Shown here piece after piece: positions 1 through 10,833 of a stretch of DNA of 64,000 nucleotides. Below the pieces are notes generated by a model. It did no database searches and was not told the DNA's origin. It saw only the letters and a list, made by a program, of their open reading frames with translations. Origin of the DNA: Powellomyces hirtus (taxonomy: Eukaryota > Chytridiomycota > Chytridiomycetes > Spizellomycetales > Powellomycetaceae); assembly GCA_025526995.1 (NCBI GenBank), contig JAHLKG010000001.1:310001-374000 (forward strand), read 5' to 3'. Numbering within the stretch: position 1 is the stretch's first letter; the number at the start of each line of letters is the position of its first letter. The translations under genes and the position numbers were made by a program.

Positions 1-1071
1 GTGTTGGGGCGAGGAAGACGCATCCGTTTGATGCGATGAATAATATTGCGGCGAATTTGCTAATGAACATGACAAGGTTGGTTTTGCATGTTTTTGGCGA
101 ACATAATGCTTCATTGCTTGTGAGGTTGATGACTCACGAACTCAGTCTGACAGCTCAATGAGATTCGAGGGCACCATGAATGTGGATATCAATGACATTG
201 TCACCAACCTCGTCCCATTTCCCCGGATGAAGTTTCTTCTCTCCAGCATGACGCCGCTTTACACGCTCACCGATGCCAGGCCACCTCCGCGTCGGTAAGC
301 CGCCCTCTCCAATCTTGACGTCGTTAATTTGACTCTCATCGTGTTGCATTCGCTATCTTCCAGTCTCGACCAGATGTTCATCGACGCATTCAGTCGTGAC
401 TGCCAACTCATCAGGGCGGACCCAAAGACAAGCAGGTGTGTGTTGCCGCTGACGACGACATTTGTTTCATCAACGGGGATGTCTCATCCGAGATGTTTGG
501 GTTCAGATACCTTGCCTGTGCCCTGATTGCGAGAGGAGACGTTGAGGTCTCTGATCTGCGTCGAAATATCGAAAGGTATTGCATGCTGTCATCGCTGATT
601 TGTTGAACTCGGTGATACTAAACCTCCCGCATCTTGAAGAATGTCTTCGCAACTGAAATTCCCGTCGTGGAATAGAGAAGGATGGAAGACGGGCCTGTGC
701 TCCGTCCCACCATTAGGACAGGTGAGTTGACATCTGTATGATCTTTGCCAGAAACCAAGAACATCAACTTATTATTTTCGAACCTTCCAGTCGAGATGTC
801 TCCTCTCTTTGGCAAACAACTGCTGTATTCGGCAAAATCTCGACATTCTACATAGCCGCTTCCGGAAACTGTATCGAAGGAAGGTCTGTATGTCCCGGTG
901 TTGCCTCGCATGGACGAGATTGTGTGCTTCTGCCCCAATATCCTGACAAGTTGTCGCTACCAGGCGAACCTGCATCACTACACGGCGCACATTGACGTGG
1001 CCGACATTGCCAACAGTGCCGAAAACGTTCGCGACATCATTGCCGAGTATTCCTCACAAGAGTTCAAATAA
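1..1071 (+). CDS. TUBE1: Epsilon-tubulin, 3' part (partial at left edge)
   Basis: This is the C-terminal part of epsilon-tubulin, a centriole/basal-body tubulin needed for stable triplet microtubules. The gene enters from the left edge. Splicing by eye gives about seven exons: the first ends at 76 and reads PFDAMNNIAANLL, the next resumes at about 154 with RFEGTMNVDINDIVTNLVPF and TPLYTLTD. Later exons give DQMFIDAFSRDCQLIRADPK, YLACALIARGDVEVSDLRRN, WNREGWKTGLCSVPPLG and LANNC, and the last gives ANLHHYTAHIDV before the TAA at 1069-1071. The RFEG..N.D and LHHY blocks are typical of epsilon rather than alpha, beta or gamma tubulin. All introns look like short GT-AG introns. Family assignment is strong; exact exon edges are inferred. 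The gene is convergent with the capping-enzyme gene to its right. Confidence 0.88.
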
Positions 1072-1362
1072 GCTGGCTTGTTGTCAATTTGACCATGTTG
1101 CGGGATGGTTTTGTGCATGTAAATAAGGTTTGTACATAGTATGTCATTCAAGAAGCAAGGGGCGGCTAGATTGGGACCCCATTCAAATGCATCTCTGCCA
1201 TGAATTTGTGCGGTTAACACCCAAACTGTGGCGGTTCGGTATGATCTGCCCATCCGTTATGATTGCCAGTTTACGGAATCCCAATGCCACAGAGTCGGAT
1301 ATTCATCCGTACAGCACACTGATGAAAAACGCTTTGGTTTCAGCCCTTCCATTTTATTGTGG

Positions 1363-2759
1363 CTAGTGCGGTATGGCTTTCCTGCTCAGATACCGCAGAT
1401 TGTTGAGAAACACATCCACGTATGCCGCAAAGTTGTTTGGCTTCTGATTTTGCCGTTTCTCTTTCTCCTCAATGAGACAAGCGGCGCGTATGAATTCGAC
1501 TTCGCATTCGTGGGTGAGGTTTGATTCCCTGTCTCGTCCCTTCATCACCAAAAATCAAACTGTTTCAGAAGAAGACGCGGGTATCCGTAAAGGGAAATAA
1601 ACCTCTCGACAACGTGACTCCTTACGTCAAATTGCCGCACTTGCGTAAGGTCTACGCGGATAACTTGGTGCGAATACGACAGGCGGTCCTTGTGCCGCCT
1701 AAATCTCGACACCGAGTCCTGCGGCGGCTGGGGCGCAGGGACTTCCATGCTGATGGATATCCGAAAATCGAGCGGGGAGTTGGGCAGGTGGATTTCCAAG
1801 TCTGCAACACGTTGTTTCACTAAGACTTCTTTGACCTGAATCGAAAGCGTGAGCCTTTCCAAGTCAGTATATCGCATAGAGTGATGTGGGATGAGTTGCA
1901 AAGATAAGACCTTTTGCGTCTTCTGATCGATGGACACTCGGACTCTCCGCGAACCGGTTTCGTGGTAGTGGTCTACTTCTTTTGTATGGACGTAGCGGAC
2001 CGTTGCCCCTGGTCTTTGGACTAGCGCATTTAGTGTTCGATTAAAGTGTGCGTGCTGGTCCTTTTTTGTGAAAAGAGAGGAGAAGGGCCCCATGCTTGTG
2101 AGTCAACGACCCAGCAGACGACCATCGCATCGCTATTTACCATGGTCATGTTCGAGTCAAATCGGTACTGTCCATCATTCATGAGAACTGATATATCCAA
2201 GCAAGTAAAGGTGGCAATTCGGTCAGAAACTCGATGGTTTACACGGAGTTGTTGTCGTGTTGGTACACAGTACCTGTCTCTGTCATGACAGGCAATCGTA
2301 TCCGACTATTCGTATGCTTGTCTATTATCAATCCAAGCTTCCCTTCAACCTATCTTCGCCATGAGTCTCCGGTATGATCTAGGGCCCAAAGATGCGAGGC
2401 CAGACTTCCAAACCAACCTCCAAATGACTCCCGTCTCTCACAGCGCTAATGTTCCGCCATATGAACTCGGACACTTGCAGGACAATATCTTCGTCTGGTT
2501 TTTTGCCAAAGATGCTGGATTCGAGACGGAGCTGTTGTGTGCTGCTGGTGGTGCTGGTGCTCGGTGGGCGAGCTTGTTGTGGTGTTGAGGGGAGGGATGC
2601 TGTGCTGGGTTGGTCTTTGCTGGTGTCATTGCTTTCCTGACTTTGTTCCTCCACTTCGACTCTCGGTCGTTTCTTTGATGGCTCGTTGTCTCCGTTCTCC
2701 ATTTTGGCAAATTTATGGAAACTGTGAATAGAAGGATTTTGAAAGTCTTTGCGCTCCAT
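1363..2759 (-). CDS. CET1: mRNA-capping enzyme subunit beta (polynucleotide 5'-triphosphatase)
   Basis: This enzyme removes the gamma phosphate from the 5' end of nascent mRNA, the first step of capping. It belongs to the fungal metal-dependent tunnel family, unlike the animal cysteine phosphatase type. Exon 1 (from ATG 2759, or 2702) has a disordered charged N-terminus, then IFGKKPDEDIVLQVSEFIW and SHLE. It splices to VEGKLGLIIDKHTNSRIRLP, which holds the first glutamates of the tunnel. Further exons give RFDSNMT, AHFNRTLNALVQRPGATVRY and HTKEVDHYHE, then LPNSPLDFRISISMEVP and KDRLSYSHQVIRVDLTQV. The last exon (about 1363-1530) holds HECEVEFIRAACLIEE and FLNNLRYLSRKAIPH. The ExE pairs, RISIS.E block and C-terminal E.E strand are family hallmarks. 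Intron limits are inferred. Confidence 0.85.
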
Positions 2760-2896
2760 CGGGGACGCGTCGCGTCTGGTACGGTTGTACAGTACGCAGT
2801 TCATGGAACTGACAGCTGAAACCCGTGCGTGTTTCCGGACAAGCGGCATTATAATATACATGTCTTTACAAATTCCATGCTAGTCTAGCGTGATGT

Positions 2897-4328
2897 TTAT
2901 TGTTTGTACATCATGTTCTTGTTTCCTTGTGCGGGTGGCGGGTGAGCGGTGAACACAGGGCCTTGGGCACTGGGTCCAGCGATGCTGGATGGGCCCGCGG
3001 TTGGTGGACCAAAGATGCCCGACTTTTTCAAATCTTCCCTCTTTCCAAGACTGACGACCCGGCCGTCCTTCAGCTTAACGTTGGTGATGGCACCCTTTGC
3101 AGCGTGTTTGAGGAAAGCGCGACGCCCGATGCCCTTGGCGTCAAAGTAGATCAACCCGACATTTCCAACGGCGCCCAGACCTGTTCGCACCGCATCGCCA
3201 GCTTCTGCGCCATATCGGTGTTGGACCAGGCCAGATGTCGCTTCTACGGTGTCCTGGTACAGGCTCTTGCCGGCATCTGAGACGGCATCGAGCACAGTCC
3301 CCACTGCATGCACCGTGTTTTTCAGCAGTTCCCATGAAGCGCTGGGTGGCTTTTCCTCCCCGTTTTTGGATCGGGTTGCATGATGAACGACTTTCTGACC
3401 AACGGAAGAGGCGACAGAGGCGACTGTTTCGGCTATACGCTTGGTAGTTTCTGCAGTAGTCTTGCTGGCAGAATGAAACTTGTCGATGTTTTGTTTCGTA
3501 CCGGCACTGGGCTAATGGGATGCAGCCAATAAGAGTAAGCAAGAGGGTCCTGATGATTCCTGCGATTGAAACGGACGGATAGCTTACCTGCCACGGAGTA
3601 GCAGCAACCGGAATGAGAGTCTTCAGTGAGGTGGCTCCACTCTTCATCGCCTTTCCCAACACCGAACCACCAACCACCAATCCCGTCGACACGTACTCGC
3701 TAGTGAGTAGGACGGTTGACGACGGGTCTCGCATAAAGTTAACTCTCACAGCAACAGGCTTCTCTTGCGCTTGTCCGCCCAGATCCACCGTCGGCAGCGT
3801 GTTGAGTTCAATCACAACAGAGTCGTTGTCGCTGTCGTAAGTCGGTGAGGCTCGTCCTTCGGGATGTTGGAGCTCGACACCTTCCGCGACCACGCCAACT
3901 ACGTCTCCATGGTCATTCACCACAGCCAAACTATTCCGGTGGTCAAAATGTTCTTCTCCTGGAGCAGGATACGCGGGAGGAGCGCCTTCATCTGCAAAGA
4001 GCATGTCAAATATGGCGACCGAGTTGGCATCGGCAGCATCAAAGTCCACGCGCAGGTCTGCAGCTCCGTTTTCGAAAGAGTACTGTTGCGGGCTAGACGT
4101 TCGCGAGAGGCTTGCGGTGGGAGGCAGGTGAATGATGTAGGCCATGTCGGCAATTCTGTCGGCTCGTGTTGTCGGGGGCAGGGAGAGTCTCCAGTCGGAG
4201 CCCTGCAGGAATATGTTCCCATTGTGATCTTGCTCGACGATGAGATGTCCTCGGCCGAATGGCGAGGCGGGAGCGCCCGTCTGCGGGACGAGGGTAATAG
4301 TTGCGCTTTGGAAAGAGAGTGCGGACAT
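2897..4328 (-). CDS. Senescence/spartin-domain protein
   Basis: Two exons (4328-3588 and 3511-2897, intron gtaagc...ttag) encode about 451 residues. The C-terminal half is a senescence/spartin-associated domain. It has a glycine-rich amphipathic region STGLVVGGSVLGKAMKSGA, a middle block EATSGLVQHRYGAEAGDAVR and the ending GNVGLIYFDAKGIGRRAFLK. Proteins of this family (spartin in animals, EDR7/ERD7 in plants) associate with lipid droplets and membranes and have been linked to lipid transfer. The N-terminal about 230 residues form a beta-rich region with acidic stretches that I do not assign to a named domain. The start ATG at 4328 is the first after in-frame low-complexity codons. Function in this organism is inferred from the domain only. 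Confidence 0.75.
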
Positions 4329-4771
4329 GACGTGAGTAGAGAGCCAGTATTTTATTTTCAGGAATTTGTATGGGGGGGGGGGTTCGACCAAGGGGTCCTC
4401 GGCCTTTTAATGGCGTGTTGTCGAAGCTTGAATGGCTCGTGTCTGACATCATCAGCCCGTCGCACAAAGTCACACAAATGTCACCCGTTGCCTCCGGCAA
4501 TGCGCAGCAACTACGGCACCTGACTCTAGTCCCCCAATACACAACCCACGGAAATGGCGGCCGTTCGAGAAAGACAAGAGCATCGAAGGGTCACGGTCAA
4601 GTCCACTGCAAATATGGAATTATTACATAGCAGGTCCTGAACAATGAACAGATCTGGTCATCGTGTGTTTTGTCAAGGATACTGTGATTGATGTAAACTG
4701 CATGTTGCTTCGTATCTAGTATGCGTGATACGTGTCTATGTACGCTATGTGTTCTATATAGCGTACATGGC
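4329..4771. other. Intergenic region with an 11-base G run
   Basis: This gap lies upstream of the senescence-domain gene and downstream of the small membrane-protein gene. It holds a run of 11 G at 4372-4382, just before the senescence-domain start. I see no credible gene in it. Confidence 0.5.
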
Positions 4772-5645
4772 CTACTCGTCCTTCTTAGCGGTGGCATCCT
4801 TCGCCTCATCCTTCTTCTCATCCTTCTTCTCCTCCTCCTCCTCTGGCTCTTCGCCAATGTCTTGTGGCAGAGGGAGCGATTCATCTCCCGGGATGATGGT
4901 CTTGTTCATGCCAGCAGCGTCTCTCTTCATCAGCTCCTGAACCCAGAGAACTTCCTTCTGGGACTCGATGAGGTAGAAGCCGAACCCAACCACGACGAAA
5001 CCGACACAGAACATAAGGATGTACTTGATCTCCATGTCGCGCCACTGGGTGGCGAAACCTGCGAAGATGGAGAGGATTTCACGGAGGGAACGCTGCACGG
5101 GCGTCAAGTGCGGACCTCGTTCCCAAGCTCTACATGAGGGGACACCCATCGTTTAGGGACACCTTATCATGGGAAACACTAAATCAATAGGCCAGTCTCG
5201 CATACCGTGTCAATGGCTCCCAGTCCATGCCGTCACGTTTTCGGTTGATTTGGAAGAGACCAAAGCTGTAAGACAGGCCAAACCAGCTGAAGAGAAAAAG
5301 AAATTCATTGCCATGAGTATTCCGCGCCGGATAGTTCCTCCGTTTGGTAGTTCTTCTGCCGCGGATCACTCACAAAAATGCAGTGGCAGCAAAGCTGGTA
5401 AGGTACTCCACGACCGCCATGTTGCTCTCAAAGTATCTCAGGTACATGAACATGAGATACGCAAAGACTCCGTGTGTAGCGTAACTCGTGAGAGCCTCCT
5501 GGGACACTCCATGCTTGCCTGGCCGCATGACGTTTCTAAGAAACAACCGCCCCAAAGTCAACAAACTAGTCGTATATATACAGAGTACCAACAGACACGG
5601 AACTTACGCAGCCAGCATAGCGCCAGTGTAAGAGTACCAAGGCAT
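4772..5645 (-). CDS. Small multi-pass membrane protein, unrecognised
   Basis: Four exons join cleanly. MPWYSYTGAMLAA (5645-5608) is followed by NVMRPGKHGVSQEALTSY through TSFAATAF. A third exon reads FWFGLSYSFGLFQINRKRDG to LTR, and a fourth runs from AWERGPHLTPVQRS to the TAG at 4772. All introns are GT-AG with phases that agree. Hydrophobic stretches suggest three membrane segments: HGVFAYLMFMYL, TSFAATAFFWFGLSYSFGLF and ILMFCVGFVVVGFGFYLI. The tail is a highly charged Glu/Lys/Asp repeat ending in lysine-rich residues. I do not recognise the family and assign no function. The splice agreement and conserved-looking segments make it a real gene; the location (ER or mitochondrion) is open. Confidence 0.6.
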
Positions 5646-6303
5646 TGTGAACTTGTGTGTGTGGGTTGCGGTTGTGTGAGGGGGGAGAGGCGGGAACTGA
5701 CTGCTGCGTGAGTTCGTTCGTAAAGGGGAGTGAGACGGACGGACAGTCGCAACTCTAAAGTAGAATTGTGGAGGTTTGGAAGCGAGGCGCCCGCCTTAAT
5801 GACTTTTGTTGGCCTTCATGCATGGATGAAAGCGTCTATTCTATGCATCCCTTCTCTTGCCTTCCGTTTGTGCGCGTCGCAGTTTCTGATTGGGGCTTTG
5901 CACGTGACTTCAGCTTACTCACACAACTTACCGATCGTGTGGGTCGGCGTCCATTCCCTGGTACATGGATCGTCACGTGAAAGTTCTACATTGAGGCTTA
6001 TCTAGATGAAGGCTTATTTGCGTTGCGGTGGCTGGCGGTCAAAAGTCACAGTCACAGGCCAAAGAGACAATCACGCTGCCGGCCGGCCTGCCTGCGCTGT
6101 CAATGCAAAAACACCGATGAACGGCCAAGAAGCTGTCAGAAGAGATCCGCCCAACGCCATTAGTTTCCACCTGTTCCCACGCTTATCGTACTTGCTCTAG
6201 CTGGTCTCAACAGCCGATCTCTTTGTCTCCTCATATAACCTAACCCTAGTCTGCTCAGCGAGGTCCCCACCTTTCATTCAGGTGTCAGTGACACCACCCC
6301 ACA
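5646..6303. promoter_or_regulatory. Divergent intergenic region
   Basis: About 660 bp separate the divergent starts of the small membrane protein and the PH-FYVE gene, so it should hold both promoters. I see no clear TATA box and no further gene. Confidence 0.4.
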
Positions 6304-8009
6304 ATGTTGACCGGCGAGGACAAGGACGACTCAAAGTCCTACGACTTTCTCTACCAAGCCTTTGGCAACCGACGGGACACAAAACGAGGCCGCTTCCAGA
6401 TATCCAATCCTATTCCCCAGCACGACATCTTATACCAGAAGGACCGCTCGAAACGAAATGCAGTGCGCCCGAATCTAGTAGGCACCGACTCGAACGCTGA
6501 CCACTCTGCCCTCCCAGCCCGCCCCGCCAGCCAGATATTCAACACGCTTCCCCGTAATCCCACCCTCCGACCACAGCGATCACAATCTCACATTCTGCAA
6601 AGCCCGTCACATGATCAACGAAAGCCAACCACCATATCGCCACCACCCTCACATAATCTGTCGCCGGGGAAGAAGAAAGTGGACAATGAAACTTTAGCGC
6701 TCGCTGCATCCTTTTCTGCCCGCTTCGGCTCGGTCGGAGTCCCGCAACGGACGACAAAGTCCCACGCACTGAGAAAACCGAAACAGCCGAGATCCCGGCC
6801 ATCGCTCGCTTCTCTGGCTACTTTCCATGGAAATGCCAGCTCGGATGCGATTTTGGAGTCTCACCCGCAAACATCACCCGCTCCTCGATGTACGGTGGAA
6901 GCGACGCAGAGCTTTGAAGACATGCACAAACTTGCCGAGCTTGAGTTTTTCTTTCTGGGAAAGGTGTGTGTGCCCAGTCGGATGTTAGAAAGGGGCACGA
7001 ACAAATGCTCAAACCCAGTGTGTCATCCAGCCAGTCGTCGATAAAAGCCGTTCGTTTCTTCGGCAAGACTCGGTTTTCAAAGTCTCTACCGACCGCGAAA
7101 AGCGAAAGGTTGGTCTTCGGCCAGTGTTCTTTCTTCCCCTGTTCTTTAGTACGTGTGAACTAAGACATTCCAACTCAATATAGGTGTTCCTGCTGACTGA
7201 CATGCTGATATATGGCACGGAGATCACACACACCACCACTGCGGACCTCGAACATGCCTTCAATCGCCAGACGGTGTTGCTTCTTGCCAACCTGGAAGTA
7301 TTCCCAGTGGACGGTCAAGGTAACGTTGGCCGGATTACGCCGAATCCAATAGCCGACGGATTCACTGATACAACATGATCTTACAGATGACGCAGTAGTC
7401 GACATCGAAACGCCCACACAATCACTACAAGTAGCGTTCGACACCCGCGAGCACCGGGACGAGTGGATGCACGCTGTGCGCACCGCAGCCCGCGCCCGTC
7501 GGGCCGCGCTAAGCCGGCAGAAGGGGCGACGGGCTTCCACTGCTTCCCGGCCGTCATCGTTGACCGAGTGGGGGTTCATGAAGCTGTGGCAAGGAGTGGA
7601 GATGGCGAGCAATAGAAGAGGCACCGTGGTGCCACGAAAGGGGAGCATATCAACAATGAGCAGTATGGACGCGCTGTCCGCCGGCTGGATACCGGACGAG
7701 GAGGTTTGTATTCATAAAGTCCAAGCCCGGGTTGATGTGGTGCAATGCTGATTGCTTTTTTTTTCTGTTAAAAAAAAGGCGACGATATGTATGATATGCC
7801 AAACGACAAAATTCTCAGTCCTTACTCGAAAACATCATTGCAGGTAAGAATAACAGTTCTGCGTGAGTGCGGCTCTTCTGCATGGTTGGCCAATATGTTG
7901 ATTTGTCTCGCTTCTTAGGCAATGTGGACGAGTCATATGCTGGAAGTGCTCCAAGATAGAAAATGCCGTCAGAGTATGCACAGAGTGCTTTGATGAAAAC
8001 CTCGCATAA
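6304..8009 (+). CDS. PH-FYVE domain protein
   Basis: The product has a PH domain followed by a FYVE zinc finger. FYVE fingers bind phosphatidylinositol 3-phosphate on endosomes. Exon 1 (6304-6963) is a basic, Ser/Pro-rich disordered N-terminus of about 220 residues. A 55-nt intron (6964-7018) leads to VVDKSRSFLRQDSVFKVSTD, then VFLLTDMLIYGTEI and AFDTREHRDEWMHAV, the strands and final helix of a PH domain. Later exons carry ATICMICQTTKFSVLTRKHH then CGRVICWKCSK and VCTECF, giving the Cys pairs and an RKHHC core close to the FYVE R(R/K)HHCR signature. No Rho-GEF (DH) domain precedes the PH, so the layout resembles Phafin-type proteins or the tail of FGD proteins. The stop is TAA at 8007-8009. 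Poly-T and poly-A tracts lie in the intron at 7757-7778. Confidence 0.78.
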
Positions 8010-8430
8010 CACACCGTACATAACGCCCTCATGCCATGCGAATGCGGGAACAGTCTCCTGGAGGACAAGTGTATAGGATGCGTCTTTTAATCAGGGACGG
8101 ACAGATTTGGAATTAAAGAATCTCATTGTATTTTGAAACCTATTGCGCCCCGCCTTTCACCGTCAAATGGCAAACCCGTCTCAATGTATATGTGATTCGA
8201 TTGATTATTATGAAGCTCTTTGACATATTAAATACTATTTGCGCTACGCTACGTATAGAGGTGATCATTAAAGAACAGATTCCATTATGTCCCGGTATTG
8301 ACTATATAAGGGGAGGATGGGCAGGCTACAGCCTATTAAAAAGTGAGTGATTATGGGTAAGTAAAGCTATAGAGAGAGATTAAGCATTAAGCTATGTGGT
8401 TAAAATGGTAAATGCGAAGTGGGAAGATCA
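8010..8430. other. A+T-rich intergenic stretch
   Basis: Between convergent genes. The part from about 8100 to 8410 is markedly A+T-richer than the surroundings and contains many short TTAA and ATTA words and a TATATAAGG string at 8309-8317. No coding potential is seen. It could be a relic of an inserted element, but I found no terminal repeats. Confidence 0.3.
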
Positions 8431-9848
8431 TTAGCCGTCGGTCATACTATCCCGACGAGCGGCGTTGCATCCCCTCGAGTTGGCGTGGTGCCTGGCCAGG
8501 GCGTCCTGGCGGGAAAATCCACGTCCACACTGCGGACAAAAGTACGGGCGAATGCCTTCGTGTATGCGAACGTGGCGGGACAGGTCATGGCGTCGATTGA
8601 AAGCCGCGGTGCAGCGGTTGCATCTGAACGGCCGGTTGGAAGAGGACGAGGATGACATGGACGGGGAGTGTTCGCGTGATTCCGAAGACGAGGGGTGGGG
8701 TTGGCCAAGATGGGGTGAGTGGTGGGGTTGAGTGGATGGCGGCGGTTGGACTTGGACCGACGACGGTCGGATTGAGACGGAGGGCGGTTCGGCTGCAGGG
8801 GAGAGGGTGGCAATACTCGGCAGCAAAGGACTGCCTGCCGCGTTTCGGTCGACTGCGCTTCGATCCACGGAAGGCAGTATGCCAGTGGAATACATGGTTG
8901 GCGGTTGAGCTGGGGGTGGTGGTGCAACCAACATAAGGACCGCTTCCCGAACATCGTGATGTGTCAACGCGCTCATCAGCAAGAGATGTCGCACGTCACT
9001 GCTGGGAAGACGCTGGACGATATCTTCTAACTGCTCTCTCCAACCAATAGGAATGTGTTGCTGAATCTGACGACCACCTCCGGCATGATTCAATGGCGGC
9101 ACGAACCTGAGATCGGCGCCGTCATAGGGATGCGGGCGTTGTTGGTATGCTGCAGGGAGCGGCGAATCGTGGGTGGCATGGTGGAGTCGCTGCTGCAAAT
9201 GCGAGGACGAGGGAGGACCAAACGGTTTGAGTCGTGAGGCAGATTGCGACTGCGGTGAGTGCTGACGGGATGACGGGGAACGGGGAAGCGGCGGGTATTC
9301 GTTGGGGTGGTGATGTTGATACTGGGACAGCGGCGGCAGGTGGGGCAATGACCGTCCTTGGGTCTCTGGCGACGACAGTAGGTATTCTGTCAGTGGCGGG
9401 CCCGGCAAACGGGCTTGTTGTTGTTGTGGCAGCGCGGGGGAGTTCGGAGGTAACACGACTCTGCTGTCATCTAAAACGGGGTAATAAATAGGCGGGAAGA
9501 AGTAGATAAGCTTGACTTGTAGAGTCGTCTTGACAGTTTGGCATTCACGCCAGGAACCTTACCGACTACACCTTGTAAATCTTCAAGAATGCTCTTTCGT
9601 CTCAGCAATTTCGCATTGTCGACCGGCAGCGGATGCAGCAAGGCTTGCAGGAATGGGGTGATGGTGTTGGTTGAGGTCCCGGCCGCCCTCTTGTCATTGT
9701 TGCCAGTTTCTCGAACGACGCCAGCAGCTCCTGCAGCAGGAGCAGCGGCTGGCAGGGAGTCTCCTCTGGAGGTTGTCCCTTCTGCAGCCGCTTCTTGTCT
9801 TGTCGGGGCGTTAGCGTTCAGCTCGGACGGGGATGAGGTTGATTCCAT
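8431..9848 (-). CDS. C2H2 zinc-finger protein, putative transcription factor
   Basis: Two exons (9848-9563 and 9470-8431) join in frame to about 441 residues. Nearly all is low complexity: an Ala-rich N-terminus, then long Pro/Ser/Gln/His stretches. A folded helical patch (GWREQLEDIVQRLPSSDVRH through ALTHHDVREAVLML) sits mid-protein. At the C-terminus are two C2H2 fingers: FRCNRCTAAFNRRHDLSRHV with its second His, and YFCPQCGRGFSRQDALARHH, linked by IHEGIRPY. That end-placed finger pair is typical of fungal Msn2/Crz1-like regulators, but no orthologue can be named from this. Likely nuclear and DNA binding. Confidence 0.75.
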
Positions 9849-10833
9849 ACATGAATTGCACCACGGAGAGTCAACTCAGAAGGGAGGGGGGAATGCTGTT
9901 TCATGTGCAGTACAGTTACATGTGTGTGGGCGGCCGCTGTGGATGACGCTACGTCTCCGCCGCTGGGCTGCGCATGGGATTGGGGGAATATGGGATGCAT
10001 GGGCCGTGTAACATATGGAGTCTAAAAGCGGGCGGGGCGGGCGGGAGGGAGGAGACATAATCGTTACAATTACAAGCGTAGACTCGGATACCAAAGGGAA
10101 GGGACGCCTGGGTCGCCAGCCAGTAAAGAGCGAGTGATTGATTGGGATTAAAGGGGAGGCCCCGTGGCAGACTGAGTCTGATGAGGGACAAAGAAAAGGA
10201 AGAAAGCTCAACGCGGCCTTTGTCTTTCTCGCGCGCGTGGGAATCCCTTGGATGGATTGAAGATGATTGCGGCAGTCAGTCAGTCACTCAGTCAGTCTCG
10301 AGTCGCTGAGCTTTTTGGGCTTCAAAGTTGGGCATGAGTTGTAGCCGCAAGCCTCGTTGGTTTTTATTAGCCTCGTGTCAATGAGCCGCTTTCATTCAAA
10401 ATAATCAATCTTGCCCGCTTGCTTGTGTTAAATTGTTTTCAAATTGTAATTCATGCATTCCAGAACTCGATCCCCCTTTGGCACGCACAAGAACACGCAC
10501 GAGAGTCCCTGATGGATGATGATGAGTCGGTTGACACGAGGGAGCCAAGTCAGTCAGATAAACTCGGACGGGATGGACTGGTGGATGGATGGATGGGACT
10601 CCCGTAGGCAACTAACGGTAGTGCGGAAAACACGTCCGACGTCTATCCTCGTGTTTCTTCGCGGAGGCGGCGGCAACATATGACTACTACTAGTGAATTC
10701 GGGCATGTTCTCGCCGCTTTTGGGCTCATTTGTGAATTTTGCTCGAGCTGCCCCCCCCCCCCCATTCATTCTTTGCTCCCCCCATCATATCGATATCGTC
10801 ACCGTCCGTTTTTCCTTTTCTCCCACAAAAATA
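9849..10833. promoter_or_regulatory. Divergent intergenic region with simple repeats
   Basis: About 985 bp between divergent genes. It contains an imperfect (AGTC)n tract near 10274-10300, a GGATGGATGGAT stretch near 10574, and a run of 13 C at 10751-10763. In-frame ATGs exist upstream of the chosen hydrolase start (for example 10705), but the C run and composition make them unlikely. No separate gene is supported. Confidence 0.4.

Noticed and set aside
6964..6988. Apparent 25-nt intron in the PH-FYVE gene
   Set aside because: A 55-nt intron ending at the CAG at 7016-7018 restores the same frame with normal splice signals, so an ultra-short intron is not needed.
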